Part shown: positions 39,486 to 47,909 of the stretch, piece after piece | How positions within the stretch are numbered: the first letter of the stretch is position 1 | Layout of the letters: each line of letters starts with the position of its first letter | Assembly (NCBI RefSeq): GCF_000576635.1 | Contig: NZ_AVFL01000009.1 | Location: forward strand, 124,001-188,000 | DNA from: Skermanella stibiiresistens SB22 | GTDB taxonomy: Bacteria > Pseudomonadota > Alphaproteobacteria > Azospirillales > Azospirillaceae | Length of the DNA stretch: 64,000 nucleotides | Direction: 5' to 3' | Position numbers and translations under genes: made by a program | Notes under the pieces: model-generated | What the model was told of the DNA's origin: nothing | The model's input: only the letters and a program-made list of their open reading frames with translations | Database searches by the model: none

Positions 39486-40643
39486 CTACTCGCCGGTCAG
39501 GATGAAGGCGGGGTGGCGTTCCTCGCCCAGCAGGGCGCCCAGGCTGAAATCGACCGCCAGCCTGACGGCGCCTTGCACCGTGCCGCGGACACTGAACTCG
39601 CTCACCCGGATTTCGGTCGGCCACGCCAACTCGGCGACGGTCCGGCCAACCTGATCCAGCATCAGCGGGTTCTGGCCGACGCCTCCCCCCAACACGATCA
39701 AGCCGGGATCGAGCATCCCGACGCAAGCCGCGGCCAGCCGGCCGATGTCGGTGGCGTGGCGGGTGACGCAAGCCATGGCGTGGGGGGAGGTCGCGGCCCG
39801 CGCGAACAACTCCTCCGCCGACGCCGGGGGTGCCCCCTCCCCCGCCGGCCACTCGCGGACGCAGCGGGATATCAGTTGGGCGGAACCCAGATAGGTCTCC
39901 AGCCCCTCGAATTCCGGGTTGGTGGTGGCGGACCACGGAAATGGCAGCCGGCCGATCTCGCCGGCCCCGCCATTGGCGCCGCGGAACAGGCGCCCATTGA
40001 TGATGATCCCAAGCCCAATGCGAACACCGACCTGAAGGAAGGCGAAGGTCTCCCGGCCCTGGGCGGCGCCGTGGTGCAGTTCGGCCAGGGCGGCGCAGTT
40101 GACGTTGTTCTCCAGCAGGATCGGCACCTGGAACCGCTCGCGCAGGCCGGCGACCAAGTCGGTGATCCTGTGGAGACGCGACAGGCCCATGTGGGAGGCC
40201 GAGACGATCGTCGGCACCGCCACCGCGATGGCCCGCAGCGGTCCAGGCCGGCCGTCCAACTTTTCCATCAGGCGGTCGGCGACGGAGTTGACACCCTCCA
40301 CTGGATCGGCCGGCGACTTCAGGTCGTGGTGGATCTCGGCGATCCGCGCGCCGTCCAGCGACGAGGCGACGGCGTGGACGTGGGTGGTGCCGGCGTCGAT
40401 CCCGATGGCGTGGCCCGCCTCCGGCCCCAGCCCATAGATCACCGCCGTCCTGCCGGTGGCACCCCGCGCGATGCCGTGCGACGCCACCAGCCCATAGGCC
40501 TCGAGTTCGTTGACCGCCGCCGACATGGTCGGCTTGGAGAACGCCAGGGTTTGGCTGAGCTGGGGCCGGGTAACGGGACCGGACGCCGCCAGGGTGCGAA
40601 GCACGGCGCGGGCGCTGACGGTGAGCGGAAGACTTGGTTTCAA
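39486..40643 (-). CDS. ROK-family transcriptional regulator
   Basis: A 385-residue regulator with an N-terminal winged helix (LRTLAASGPVTRPQLSQTLA, FSKPTMSAAVNELEAYGLV) and a ROK sugar-binding domain (GIDAGTTHVHAVASSLDGA, LGIIINGRLFRGANGGAGEI). The zinc motif CxCGxxGC that usually follows GAGEIGH is absent: the sequence reads LPFPWSATTNPEFEGLE. It is convergent with the SIS gene (24 bp apart) and probably controls the kinase-ABC-SIS operon in response to its sugar substrate. Confidence 0.87.
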   Translation of the reverse strand: MKPSLPLTVSARAVLRTLAASGPVTRPQLSQTLAFSKPTMSAAVNELEAYGLVASHGIARGATGRTAVIYGLGPEAGHAIGIDAGTTHVHAVASSLDGARIAEIHHDLKSPADPVEGVNSVADRLMEKLDGRPGPLRAIAVAVPTIVSASHMGLSRLHRITDLVAGLRERFQVPILLENNVNCAALAELHHGAAQGRETFAFLQVGVRIGLGIIINGRLFRGANGGAGEIGRLPFPWSATTNPEFEGLETYLGSAQLISRCVREWPAGEGAPPASAEELFARAATSPHAMACVTRHATDIGRLAAACVGMLDPGLIVLGGGVGQNPLMLDQVGRTVAELAWPTEIRVSEFSVRGTVQGAVRLAVDFSLGALLGEERHPAFILTGE

Positions 40644-40812
40644 GGATCGGGGCTCGATATCCGTGGGAAGTTCCGAGGGTGGGATAATAGGACCCGCGCG
40701 AGGCTGGCGACAGGGCGCTTCAACGGTGTGTCGCGCGATGGGTGGATGGCGTCAGGCTTGCTCGGGTTCAGGGTCGGAGTCAGGTGCATTCGGGCATTGA
40801 TCCAAAGTATTC

Positions 40813-40840
40813 TTGCCCAGTGGAGAACAGAGTTTATGCT
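40813..40840 (+). promoter_or_regulatory. candidate promoter of the 40.85-kb sRNA
   Basis: TTGCCC (40813-40818) and TATGCT (40835-40840) lie 16 nt apart on the plus strand, about 7 nt before the proposed sRNA start. No protein gene lies downstream on this strand before the terminator. Confidence 0.4.
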
Positions 40841-40846
40841 GTGATC

Positions 40847-40979
40847 GTGGATATCGCATCGCGGTATTCATTATTACCCCCGGCGATGGCCGGGAATGTG
40901 TCTTGACGCGACGTCTCCCAGACGTGAAGCCTCCCTGTTTGACTCGCCGGGTCTCCTTGACCCGGCGGTCTTTTTTTTT
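40847..40979 (+). ncRNA. candidate sRNA with CCUCCCU loop and strong intrinsic terminator
   Basis: The plus strand of this 376-bp gap carries three hairpins in a row: CCCGGC/GCCGGG (40879-40894), ACGTCT/AGACGT (40911-40925) and a terminator CGCCGGGTC/GACCCGGCG (40945-40967) followed by GTC and nine T. Between the last two lies AAGCCTCCCTG, an anti-Shine-Dalgarno-like single strand. The terminator cannot belong to a protein gene: the nearest plus-strand stop is 1.5 kb away. The layout matches the element at 18450-18548 and the alpha-r8 sRNA style. Size about 130 nt if the proposed promoter is right. Confidence 0.6.
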
Positions 40980-41019
40980 GAGACTATTGCCTGACTATTG
41001 TTGCGTTTTTATTTACATC

Positions 41020-42105
41020 TCACCAGTCGGGCGAGGTGTCGAAGGCGCGCAGGGCCGCTTCCGCCGCCTCGCGCACCGTCGTGTCCGCGTCCTCGGTCAT
41101 GGCGCCCAGCGCCGCCGCGATACGGCCGAGCTTGGAACCGGACTTGGCGTTTTCCTTGGGATCCTCCTCCCGGTCGGCCAGGGCCTCGATCACGGCGAGG
41201 CGGACGGTGGGGCGGCCATCGCGCGACAGGCGGATCAGCTGGGGGACGACGGTCGCCTGCTCCATGGCGCCAAGGGCCCTGACGATCGCGCAACGGCCCT
41301 CCTCGTCACACCGGTCCGCCGCTCGGGCCAGCTTGACCGGCGTGTCGTCGTCGGCGACGGCGGCCAGCGCGCGGGCGACTCGGGGGATGTCGATCGGAGT
41401 GGCGCGGTCGAGCAGTTCCTCGAGCGGCTCGCGGGCGGCGGCGTGGCCCAGCTCACCCAGCGCCAAGCGGGCGGACTTCGAGACGCCGCGGTCGGGGTCG
41501 TTCAGAAGCGGAGTGATAGCCTCGATATCGTCGCGGCGCTGGAGCGCCGCCGCGAGGGCGCAGGCGGATTGACGCACGCGTGGGTCCAGGTGGCGGAGGC
41601 CGGGGCGGATCAACTCGGCCGCCGGCCGGCAGCCGATTGCCGCGAAACAGTCCAGCGCCGCCGCCGTGGCGGCCGGGCTGAACAGGCCCCTGCCGATCAG
41701 GTCGATCAGGGGAACGGCCGCCGATGCCGGACCGATGCGGCCGAGCGCCTCCAGTGCGGCCACGACCTCGGGCGCGGGCTGTTGGCTGTCGAAACCGGCG
41801 AAGCGGCGGCAGGTCCGGATCAGCAGCGGGACGGCCAGGGGCTCGTGGCGCTCCGCCAGTTCCGCGATGGTGGCGATCAGCGGCGGGTCGTCCGGCGGCT
41901 CGGCGTAGAGGTGCAGGCTGAGCGCGTCGATCAGGTGATCGGTCGGCCACTCGCCGATCGGGCGCGCGGGTGTGGTTTCCACCGCCGGAGAGGGCGGCGG
42001 ATCGGCGGGAACCGCGGTCTCCAGCCTGGGCGCGAAGAGGTCGGGCTGGTCGGTGGCGCCGCGCTTCTTGGACCGCCCGGCCCTGGGATTGGAATTGCGT
42101 TTCAC
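41020..42105 (-). CDS. HEAT-repeat domain protein
   Basis: A 361-residue protein made mostly of HEAT/PBS-lyase-like helical repeats (about 90-350), for example EVVAALEALGRIGPASAAVP, DPRVRQSACALAAALQ and RPTVRLAVIEALADREEDPK. The first 60 residues are basic and Pro-rich. Such repeats bind proteins or DNA (compare AlkD-type DNA glycosylases), but I see no catalytic signature. It starts with GTG 47 bp after recD2 on the same strand and is the last gene of that run, so a link to DNA repair is possible. Confidence 0.7.
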   Translation of the reverse strand: MKRNSNPRAGRSKKRGATDQPDLFAPRLETAVPADPPPSPAVETTPARPIGEWPTDHLIDALSLHLYAEPPDDPPLIATIAELAERHEPLAVPLLIRTCRRFAGFDSQQPAPEVVAALEALGRIGPASAAVPLIDLIGRGLFSPAATAAALDCFAAIGCRPAAELIRPGLRHLDPRVRQSACALAAALQRRDDIEAITPLLNDPDRGVSKSARLALGELGHAAAREPLEELLDRATPIDIPRVARALAAVADDDTPVKLARAADRCDEEGRCAIVRALGAMEQATVVPQLIRLSRDGRPTVRLAVIEALADREEDPKENAKSGSKLGRIAAALGAMTEDADTTVREAAEAALRAFDTSPDW

Positions 42106-42152
42106 GGAGTCCGGGATAGGAGCCGGACAGGCGGGGTATTGTCAATGATGGG

Positions 42153-44390
42153 CTATGCCGCGCCGGACAGCCAATCCCGCAGCTTGGACCAGCGTCGGCG
42201 GGTGTGCTGGCCCTTGATGGCGATGGCCAGGGCCTTGCGCTGGCCGACTATGACGACCAATCGCTTGCCGCGGGTGATGCCGGTATAGACCAGATTGCGC
42301 TGGAGCATGGTGTAGTGCTGGGTCGTCAGGGGCAGGACGACGGCGGGATATTCCGAGCCCTGTGACTTGTGGATCGTCGTGGCGTAGGCGAGCACGACCT
42401 GATCCAGCTCGCCGGCGTCATAGGCGACCTCCCGGCCGTCGAACTCGATCAGCAGGCTGTTGTCGTCGGGGTCGATGCGCCGGACCACGCCGAGGTCGCC
42501 GTTGTAGACCTCCTTGTCATAGTCGTTCTCGACCTGCATCACCTTGTCGCCCTCGCGGAAGGTCCAGCCGAACCGCTCGATCCGGGGCTCGTCGTCGCGG
42601 GCGGGATTGAGCACCTTCTGAAGCTCGATGTTGAGCGAGCGGGCGCCCAGCCCTCCCCGGTTCATCGGGCAGAGCACCTGGATGTCACGGACCGGGTCCA
42701 GGCCGAACCGGCGCGGGATGCGGTCGCGGACCATGTGGATCAGCTTGCGGACGCCGTCCTCGGGGTCGGCGGCCTCGACGAAGTAGAAGTCGGTCAGATC
42801 CTCGCCGGAATATGGCTCGGGCATCAGGCCGTTGTTGATCCGGTGGGCGTTGACGATGATGCGGCTCTCGGCGGCCTGCCGGAACACCTCGGTCAGCCGG
42901 ACGGCCGGCACCGCGCCGGAATTGATCACGTCGGCCAGCACCTGCCCCGGCCCGACTGAGGGAAGCTGGTCGACGTCGCCGACCAGCAGCACGGCCGCCT
43001 TGTCCGGGACGGCGCGCAGCAGCGCGTTCATCAGCGGCACGTCGACCATCGAGGTCTCGTCGACCACCAGCAGGTCGCAGTCGAGCGGCTGCGTCTCGGA
43101 GCGCTTGAAGCCGCCATTGGCGGGATCGGTTTCCAGCAGGCGATGGATGGTGCGGGCCTCCAGGCCGGTGCTCTCCGACAGGCGCTTGGCCGCCCGGCCA
43201 GTCGGGGCCGCCAGGGCCAGCTCCAGGTTCTTGACCGCCAGGATCTTGAGGATCGAATTGACCAGCGTCGTCTTGCCGACGCCGGGACCGCCGGTGACGA
43301 CCAGCAGCTTGGACGAGATCGCCAGCCTGACGGCGGCGCGTTGGCTGTCCGCCAGGGTCAGGCCGGTTTTCCCCTCGACCCAGGGGATCGCCACCTCGGG
43401 GTCGATCGCCCCCCACGGTGGGCGGCCGGCCGCCAGATCGATCAGGCGGCCGGCGATGCCCCGCTCGGACCGGTGGAGGCCGGAGAGGAACACGGCGGGG
43501 CCACCGTCCAGGGTGTCGGCGGTGACGGTGCCGTCGGCGGTCTCCAGCGCCACCGCGTCCTCGATCAGCGGGCGCGGGATCTCCAGCAGCTTTTCGGCGA
43601 GAGCCAGCAAGTCCCCGCGCGGCAAGCCGCAATGGCCCTCGTCCATCGCCTCGGCCAGGGCATAGGCGATGCCGGCGCGGGCGCGGACCATGGCGGTCTT
43701 CTCGATGCCCAGCTTGGCGGCGATGGCGTCGGCGGTGATGAATCCGATGCCCCGGATGTCGCGGGCCAGCCGGTAGGGGTTCTCCGAGATCAGCTGGATC
43801 GCGTCCGGCCCGTAGGTCTTGAAGATGCGGACTGCGCGCGAGGTCCCGACACCATGCGAGTGCAGGAACAGCATGATCTCCCGGATCACCTTCTGGTCGG
43901 CCCATCCGGCGATGATGCGGTTGGCGCGGACAGGGCCGATGCCGGTGACCTCGCGCAGCCGTTCGGCCTCCCGTTCGATCACGTCGAAGACGTCGACGCC
44001 AAAGGCCTTGATCAGCTTCTTGGCGTAGACCGGGCCGATGCCGCGGATCATGCCGGAGCCGAGATACTTCTCGATCCCCTCCGCCGTGGTCGGCATGGTC
44101 GTGCGCAGGAAGCCGGCCTTGAACTGGAGACCATGGGTGCGGTCGTTGTGCCAGGCGCCGGAGGCCTGCATGAACTCCCCGGCGGAGATCGTGGCGGCGT
44201 GGCCGACGACGGTGATCAGGTCGCGGTGGCCGCGCGCCTTCACGCGGAGGACGCAAAAGCCGTTCTCCGCGTTGTGGAAGGTCACCCGCTCGACCAGACC
44301 GGCGAGAACCTCCCGGTCGGGCGCCGAGGGTGCTGGGGTCGGGCTCCTCTCGGGAGGTGCCATCCTGTCCTGGACCGCCGTCATCGCCAT
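42153..44390 (-). CDS. recD2: RecD2-type ATP-dependent DNA helicase
   Basis: A 745-residue superfamily 1B 5'-3' helicase of the RecD2/TraA type. The N-terminal region has an OB-like domain and helix-hairpin-helix units (GMIRGIGPVYAKKLIKAFG, VTGIGPVRANRIIAGWAD). Helicase motif I is VVTGGPGVGKTTLVNSILK, motif II LLVVDETSMVD, and the C-terminal UvrD-like part ends with YATTIHKSQGSEYPAVVLPL and YTGITRGKRLVVIVG. Unlike RecD it acts without RecBC. It is the large anchor gene downstream of the phage-like recombination genes. Confidence 0.92.
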   Translation of the reverse strand: MAMTAVQDRMAPPERSPTPAPSAPDREVLAGLVERVTFHNAENGFCVLRVKARGHRDLITVVGHAATISAGEFMQASGAWHNDRTHGLQFKAGFLRTTMPTTAEGIEKYLGSGMIRGIGPVYAKKLIKAFGVDVFDVIEREAERLREVTGIGPVRANRIIAGWADQKVIREIMLFLHSHGVGTSRAVRIFKTYGPDAIQLISENPYRLARDIRGIGFITADAIAAKLGIEKTAMVRARAGIAYALAEAMDEGHCGLPRGDLLALAEKLLEIPRPLIEDAVALETADGTVTADTLDGGPAVFLSGLHRSERGIAGRLIDLAAGRPPWGAIDPEVAIPWVEGKTGLTLADSQRAAVRLAISSKLLVVTGGPGVGKTTLVNSILKILAVKNLELALAAPTGRAAKRLSESTGLEARTIHRLLETDPANGGFKRSETQPLDCDLLVVDETSMVDVPLMNALLRAVPDKAAVLLVGDVDQLPSVGPGQVLADVINSGAVPAVRLTEVFRQAAESRIIVNAHRINNGLMPEPYSGEDLTDFYFVEAADPEDGVRKLIHMVRDRIPRRFGLDPVRDIQVLCPMNRGGLGARSLNIELQKVLNPARDDEPRIERFGWTFREGDKVMQVENDYDKEVYNGDLGVVRRIDPDDNSLLIEFDGREVAYDAGELDQVVLAYATTIHKSQGSEYPAVVLPLTTQHYTMLQRNLVYTGITRGKRLVVIVGQRKALAIAIKGQHTRRRWSKLRDWLSGAA

Positions 44391-44405
44391 GGTTGGATGC
44401 CCAGC

Positions 44406-44762
44406 CTAACCCGAAACCGCGTCGGCGTGTTGACGGGAGTTCGCCTTGCGGCGGGGTTTTGGAGCCTGTGACCGGGGAGCGGGTGGCTGGACGGGTTCCT
44501 CCTCCGTGATGGGCAAGGGCTGCCGGGCGCCGTAGCGGTCCAGGATCTCGCGCACCGCCTTCTCGTGGCGGCGTTCCAGGTCCTTGCGGGAGAGGGCCAG
44601 CAGGTTGCGGGCTTTCTTCACCTGGATCAGGGTGCGGGCCTCCGCCGCGGCGGCGTCATCCTCGAAGACCAGCCAAAGCCTCAGGCGCCCCTTGGTCAGG
44701 CTCAAGGCGTGTTCGACGCGCGCGGTCACGGTATCGGACGGACGGTTTTTCGGTGTGGCCAT
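44406..44762 (-). CDS. hypothetical protein, basic C-terminus
   Basis: A 118-residue soluble protein. Residues 10-70 are predicted helical (RVEHALSLTKGRLRLWLVFE, KKARNLLALSRKDLERRHEK), and the tail (about 85-118) is Pro/Lys/Arg-rich, suggesting nucleic-acid contact. It ends 15 bp before recD2 on the same strand. No family is recognised and the ribosome binding site is weak. Confidence 0.55.
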   Translation of the reverse strand: MATPKNRPSDTVTARVEHALSLTKGRLRLWLVFEDDAAAAEARTLIQVKKARNLLALSRKDLERRHEKAVREILDRYGARQPLPITEEEPVQPPAPRSQAPKPRRKANSRQHADAVSG

Positions 44763-44884
44763 GTCGGTGGTTCAATCTCTCGGACAGGGGATCATGAGCG
44801 GGCTCGCGGTCCATACCCTCGATCATGCCATATGATGTTCATGTTTTGTTCCATAAACAACGGGAGATGGGGAGGAGATGGCGG

Positions 44885-45208
44885 TCATTCGGCCGCCACC
44901 TGATAACGCTCCTCATGCGGTGGGATGACGCCCAGGGTCATTCCGACTTCCTCGTTGGTCATCGGCCGGGGGTACGCCTGGACATAGCGGTCCAGGGCGG
45001 CGACGCAGTCGGCCACGGTGCCGACGCCGACCGATTTGCAGTCCTCGAAGGCGTGGGGTGTCGGGCGGAACCAGTGCGTGACGTAGCACCCGGCGTTGGA
45101 CTGCTGCCCGATGGTGAAGGCGAAGCGGCCTTCGAAACCGATCCGGGCATGGGCGTCGCGCAGGCGGGCTTGCAGGTCCTCGATCGTCATTGCGGACTTC
45201 CTCTTCAT
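44885..45208 (-). CDS. hypothetical phage-type protein
   Basis: A 107-residue protein with no recognised domain. It contains FEGRFAFTIGQQSNAGCYVT, which looks like a beta-sheet core, and a helical end (VADCVAALDRYVQAYPRPMT). The ATG at 45208 lies 2 bp after the stop of the preceding gene and is preceded by GAGGCGG. It belongs to the row of small genes between ssb and recD2 that is typical of phage early regions. Confidence 0.6.
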   Translation of the reverse strand: MKRKSAMTIEDLQARLRDAHARIGFEGRFAFTIGQQSNAGCYVTHWFRPTPHAFEDCKSVGVGTVADCVAALDRYVQAYPRPMTNEEVGMTLGVIPPHEERYQVAAE

Positions 45209-45210
45209 GA

Positions 45211-45576
45211 TCACGCCGCCTCGTCCATGCTGCCGTCGATCCGGTGGCGCGCCCAGTCGGCGTCGGTCCACAAGGCTTCGGAGACGGCGCGCAGATGGCG
45301 GGCCATCGCTGGCTTGGTATCCGGCCGGACCAGCCGGTCGAGGTGGCAGGCGAGACCCTTGGCCTCGGCGTGGACCCAGCGGGCGAAACGCCGGTCCCGT
45401 TCGGCCGGGGAGCGGTACCAGCGCGGCATCTGGTCGAAGGTGCTCTCCAACTCGTCCTCCCAGGCGGTGCGGGTCAGCAACCCGCTGGGGGAGCGGAACA
45501 GCTCGCTGGCCGGCTGGTCGGCGGCGGTGGTCTTTTCGGTAACTTCAAAACTGGTGGATTTGGCCATCATCGTCAT
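45211..45576 (-). CDS. hypothetical phage-type protein
   Basis: A 121-residue protein, acidic and aromatic (LTRTAWEDELESTFDQMPRW, ERDRRFARWVHAEAKGLACH), predicted mostly helical. GGAGG lies 11 nt before the ATG at 45576; two in-frame ATGs follow within four codons. No family recognised. It is 100 bp downstream of ssb, and the gap carries two small hairpins. Confidence 0.6.
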   Translation of the reverse strand: MTMMAKSTSFEVTEKTTAADQPASELFRSPSGLLTRTAWEDELESTFDQMPRWYRSPAERDRRFARWVHAEAKGLACHLDRLVRPDTKPAMARHLRAVSEALWTDADWARHRIDGSMDEAA

Positions 45577-45676
45577 GGCGAAGGGGTCCTCCGGTGAGGC
45601 TTCCCCTGATGGGGAGCTGCGTTCACGCAGTCATACTAAGATGGTGTCGCGGACGAAAATTGCGATATCGCAGCCA

Positions 45677-46078
45677 TCAAAATGGCAGCTCATCGAAGGC
45701 GAATCTGTTGTCGAACACCGGCTGGTTCACCGCCGCGAAATCGTCCCGCTCCTTGGCGCCGGAGAGGATCTGGAAGCGGCTGGTGAAGCGGTCGAGCACG
45801 ACCTCGGTGGAGTGGTTCTCGCGGCCATCCTTGCCGTTCCAACGGCGGGTGCGGACCTGGCCCTCCAAGGCCACCAGGGTGCCCTTGCGGGCGCGCTTGG
45901 CGACCACGTCCACCAGTTTCTCGTCCCACACGACGACGCGGTGCCACTCGGCCCGCTCCTCGCCCTTGGCGACCTCGCTGGTGGCGAGGCTGAAGCTCGC
46001 CATGCGATTGCCGCCGGCCGTGCTGGTGATCTCGGGATCGCGGCCCAGGCGGCCGACGGCGATGAAGCGCTGGTACAT
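45677..46078 (-). CDS. ssb: single-stranded DNA-binding protein, phage type
   Basis: A 133-residue OB-fold SSB: MYQRFIAVGRLGRDPEITST, VAKGEERAEWHRVVVWDEKL, LVALEGQVRTRRWNGKDG. The C-terminus FAFDELPF is the acidic-hydrophobic tip that recruits partner proteins. It is shorter than the usual chromosomal SSB (about 170-180 residues) because the linker is short, as in phage SSBs. CGGAGGAGG precedes the ATG. It lies in one run with an annealing-like protein and a YqaJ exonuclease. Confidence 0.85.
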   Translation of the reverse strand: MYQRFIAVGRLGRDPEITSTAGGNRMASFSLATSEVAKGEERAEWHRVVVWDEKLVDVVAKRARKGTLVALEGQVRTRRWNGKDGRENHSTEVVLDRFTSRFQILSGAKERDDFAAVNQPVFDNRFAFDELPF

Positions 46079-46113
46079 GGGTGGGCCTCCTCCGGGGACC
46101 GGGAGAGACGGCG

Positions 46114-46842
46114 TCAGGCCGCCTGCCGGTCACTCTCCTCTCGTTTCAGGATCTCGTTCTTCTTCTGGGAAAAGCAGGTGATCAGGCGGTTCTGCGCGGC
46201 CTTGTCGACCGTGCCGATCTCGCGGATGCGGGCGTTGACGCCGCTCCGCCACAGGTCGTCCAGGCCATCGAGGTCCTGGATGGCGGCCAGCTTCTCCCTG
46301 ACCTCCTCCTCGAACCGCTCGATCCCGGCGGGTTGCAGGTCGGGGTTGGCCTTGACGGTGTAGAAGGTCTCCAACTCCTCGCGGTACTTGCTGTCGTCGA
46401 ACTGGCCCAGGTAGATGTCGGCGGCCAAGCCGATCTGGAGCATGCATTTGCCGATGGCGTCGGTCATCGACATCTTGAAGCACTCGTCGTCCGGCCGCTC
46501 GGTGCCGTCGCGGCTGCGGCGAACCATCTCGGTGCCGCCCCATTGCGGTCCGGTGAAGTGCTTCTCGCCGGTCTCCCGGTCGATGTACCAGACGCGGCAG
46601 CAGATGAAGACCATGCGCTCGGCGATGGTCCACTCCAGCTGCTCATAGCCCCAGCCCTTGCCGACCGGGCCGAACACCTCGGTCATCATCTGGAGCCGCC
46701 ACGCCGGGTCGATCTGGGTTCCCCGGAAGCCGCCGGCGCGCTGGAAAGGCTTGGTCGCCTTGGGGTCCGTGCGCTTCAGGGCGTTCCAGAATTCCAGATT
46801 GTCACGCGGCTGGACGTTCGCCGGGGCTTCTGGGGTCGTCAT
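46114..46842 (-). CDS. putative phage single-strand annealing protein (Sak3/Rad52-like)
   Basis: A 242-residue protein with DNLEFWNALKRTDPKATKPF, RAGGFRGTQIDPAWRLQMMT and VGKGWGYEQLEW, features I associate with phage-type Rad52-like (Sak3) annealing proteins. The end (about 170-242) is helical and charged. The start is the ATG at 46842 with GAGGGAGACC just upstream. The neighbours, SSB and a YqaJ-type exonuclease, are the standard partners of such proteins in phage recombination systems, which supports the call more than the sequence does alone. Confidence 0.6.
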   Translation of the reverse strand: MTTPEAPANVQPRDNLEFWNALKRTDPKATKPFQRAGGFRGTQIDPAWRLQMMTEVFGPVGKGWGYEQLEWTIAERMVFICCRVWYIDRETGEKHFTGPQWGGTEMVRRSRDGTERPDDECFKMSMTDAIGKCMLQIGLAADIYLGQFDDSKYREELETFYTVKANPDLQPAGIERFEEEVREKLAAIQDLDGLDDLWRSGVNARIREIGTVDKAAQNRLITCFSQKKNEILKREESDRQAA

Positions 46843-46882
46843 GGTCTCCCTCGCTCTGGGCATGGATGAAAGCCTCCAATGA

Positions 46883-47797
46883 TCAATCGTTGGAATTGGC
46901 GTCGAACTGTTTGAAGTCGGGCTCCGGCATCCAGGTCTCCGCCTTCGCCCTGTGCTTGAGCGGCAGGTCGCCGACGCGGAGCGACAGCTTGCCGTCGCGC
47001 GAGCGGCTGAGCACGATGCCGCGGGTGTCGGAGTTCGAGACGGGCGGGACATAGGCGACCCGGGCCCGCTCCGGCATCAGGGACTTCAGCTCCGCCTCGG
47101 CGGCGCGGTAGGCCCGGAAACCCTCTTGATTGTCGATCAGGATGTCGCCGACCGTGACGAACCTGTTGTGCATCGACATGTCGAGCACACCCATGTCGTC
47201 GAAGTCGGGCGCCTCGACCGCCATCGGATCGGCCGGTTCGAGGTCGTTCTCGACATGCCACCAAAACGCCTGGATCGTCTCCAGCAGCAGCGCGGCGTTA
47301 GCCGCGTCACGCTCCACCATCAGGCTGGAATATCCCGACGGACGCAGGACGGAGAGGACGCAGCGGGTTAGGCCCGACACCATCATCTGGTGCTGGAGTT
47401 GCCAATAGTACCGCTCGGCAAGATCCTCGTCGCTCTTGAAGCCGGAATGGAACTTGGCTTCCAGGATGGTGTCGGGGGGAGCCGACGGATCCTCCGGCGG
47501 CGCTCCCCAGGTCAGGAAATCCAGGTTGGCGACGATGTGGTCGTGATCGGGATGGACATGGGTGCGGTGGTCGGCGGGATAGGCGCCGATCCCGGTCCGG
47601 TGGGTGTGGAAACGGGCGTGGAGGTGCTCGGTCGCGATGCCGATCTGGACGGCGGGCACGAAGTCCAGGTGCCGCGGTTCCACCCTGCCCGTCTTCTCGC
47701 GCCACAGCTCGACCCAATGGCCGGCCATGACGCGGACGGCGTCGCTGGAGCCTAGGCGGCGAGCCCGGAATTCCCTCTGATCCTTGGACAAAGCCAT
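46883..47797 (-). CDS. YqaJ-like PD-(D/E)XK exonuclease (viral recombinase)
   Basis: A 304-residue protein of the YqaJ/lambda-exonuclease type. RARRLGSSDAVRVMAGHW (11-28) is the family start, and the nuclease residues can be placed as Glu57 (GIATEH), Asp93 (VANLDFLTW) and Glu113-x-Lys115 (TILEAKFHSGF); QLQHQMMVSG follows. It would resect double-stranded DNA ends to feed the annealing protein. A longer start at 47848 is possible, but there the leader would be about 15 nt with no ribosome binding site, and it overlaps an operator-like site. Confidence 0.8.
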   Translation of the reverse strand: MALSKDQREFRARRLGSSDAVRVMAGHWVELWREKTGRVEPRHLDFVPAVQIGIATEHLHARFHTHRTGIGAYPADHRTHVHPDHDHIVANLDFLTWGAPPEDPSAPPDTILEAKFHSGFKSDEDLAERYYWQLQHQMMVSGLTRCVLSVLRPSGYSSLMVERDAANAALLLETIQAFWWHVENDLEPADPMAVEAPDFDDMGVLDMSMHNRFVTVGDILIDNQEGFRAYRAAEAELKSLMPERARVAYVPPVSNSDTRGIVLSRSRDGKLSLRVGDLPLKHRAKAETWMPEPDFKQFDANSND

Positions 47798-47843
47798 CGG
47801 CGTTTCCCGACCGGATTTCCCGGCTCCCAGTTTCCCGAGCCAC

Positions 47844-47909
47844 TGCATGTTCGCATCTAAGTGACTCTTATATGGGCAGAACTTCGCCGATGTTAACTGC
47901 GAAATCGCA
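47844..47909 (-). promoter_or_regulatory. exonuclease-operon promoter with two repressor-type operators
   Basis: Two sites of the form TGC-N6-GCA, TGCATGTTCGCA (47844-47855) and TGCGAAATCGCA (47898-47909), flank a minus-strand promoter: TTAACA just inside the second site and TATAAG 18 nt further on. Repressor binding at the upstream site would cover the -35 region. Two more copies lie beyond the repressor gene. Confidence 0.55.
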
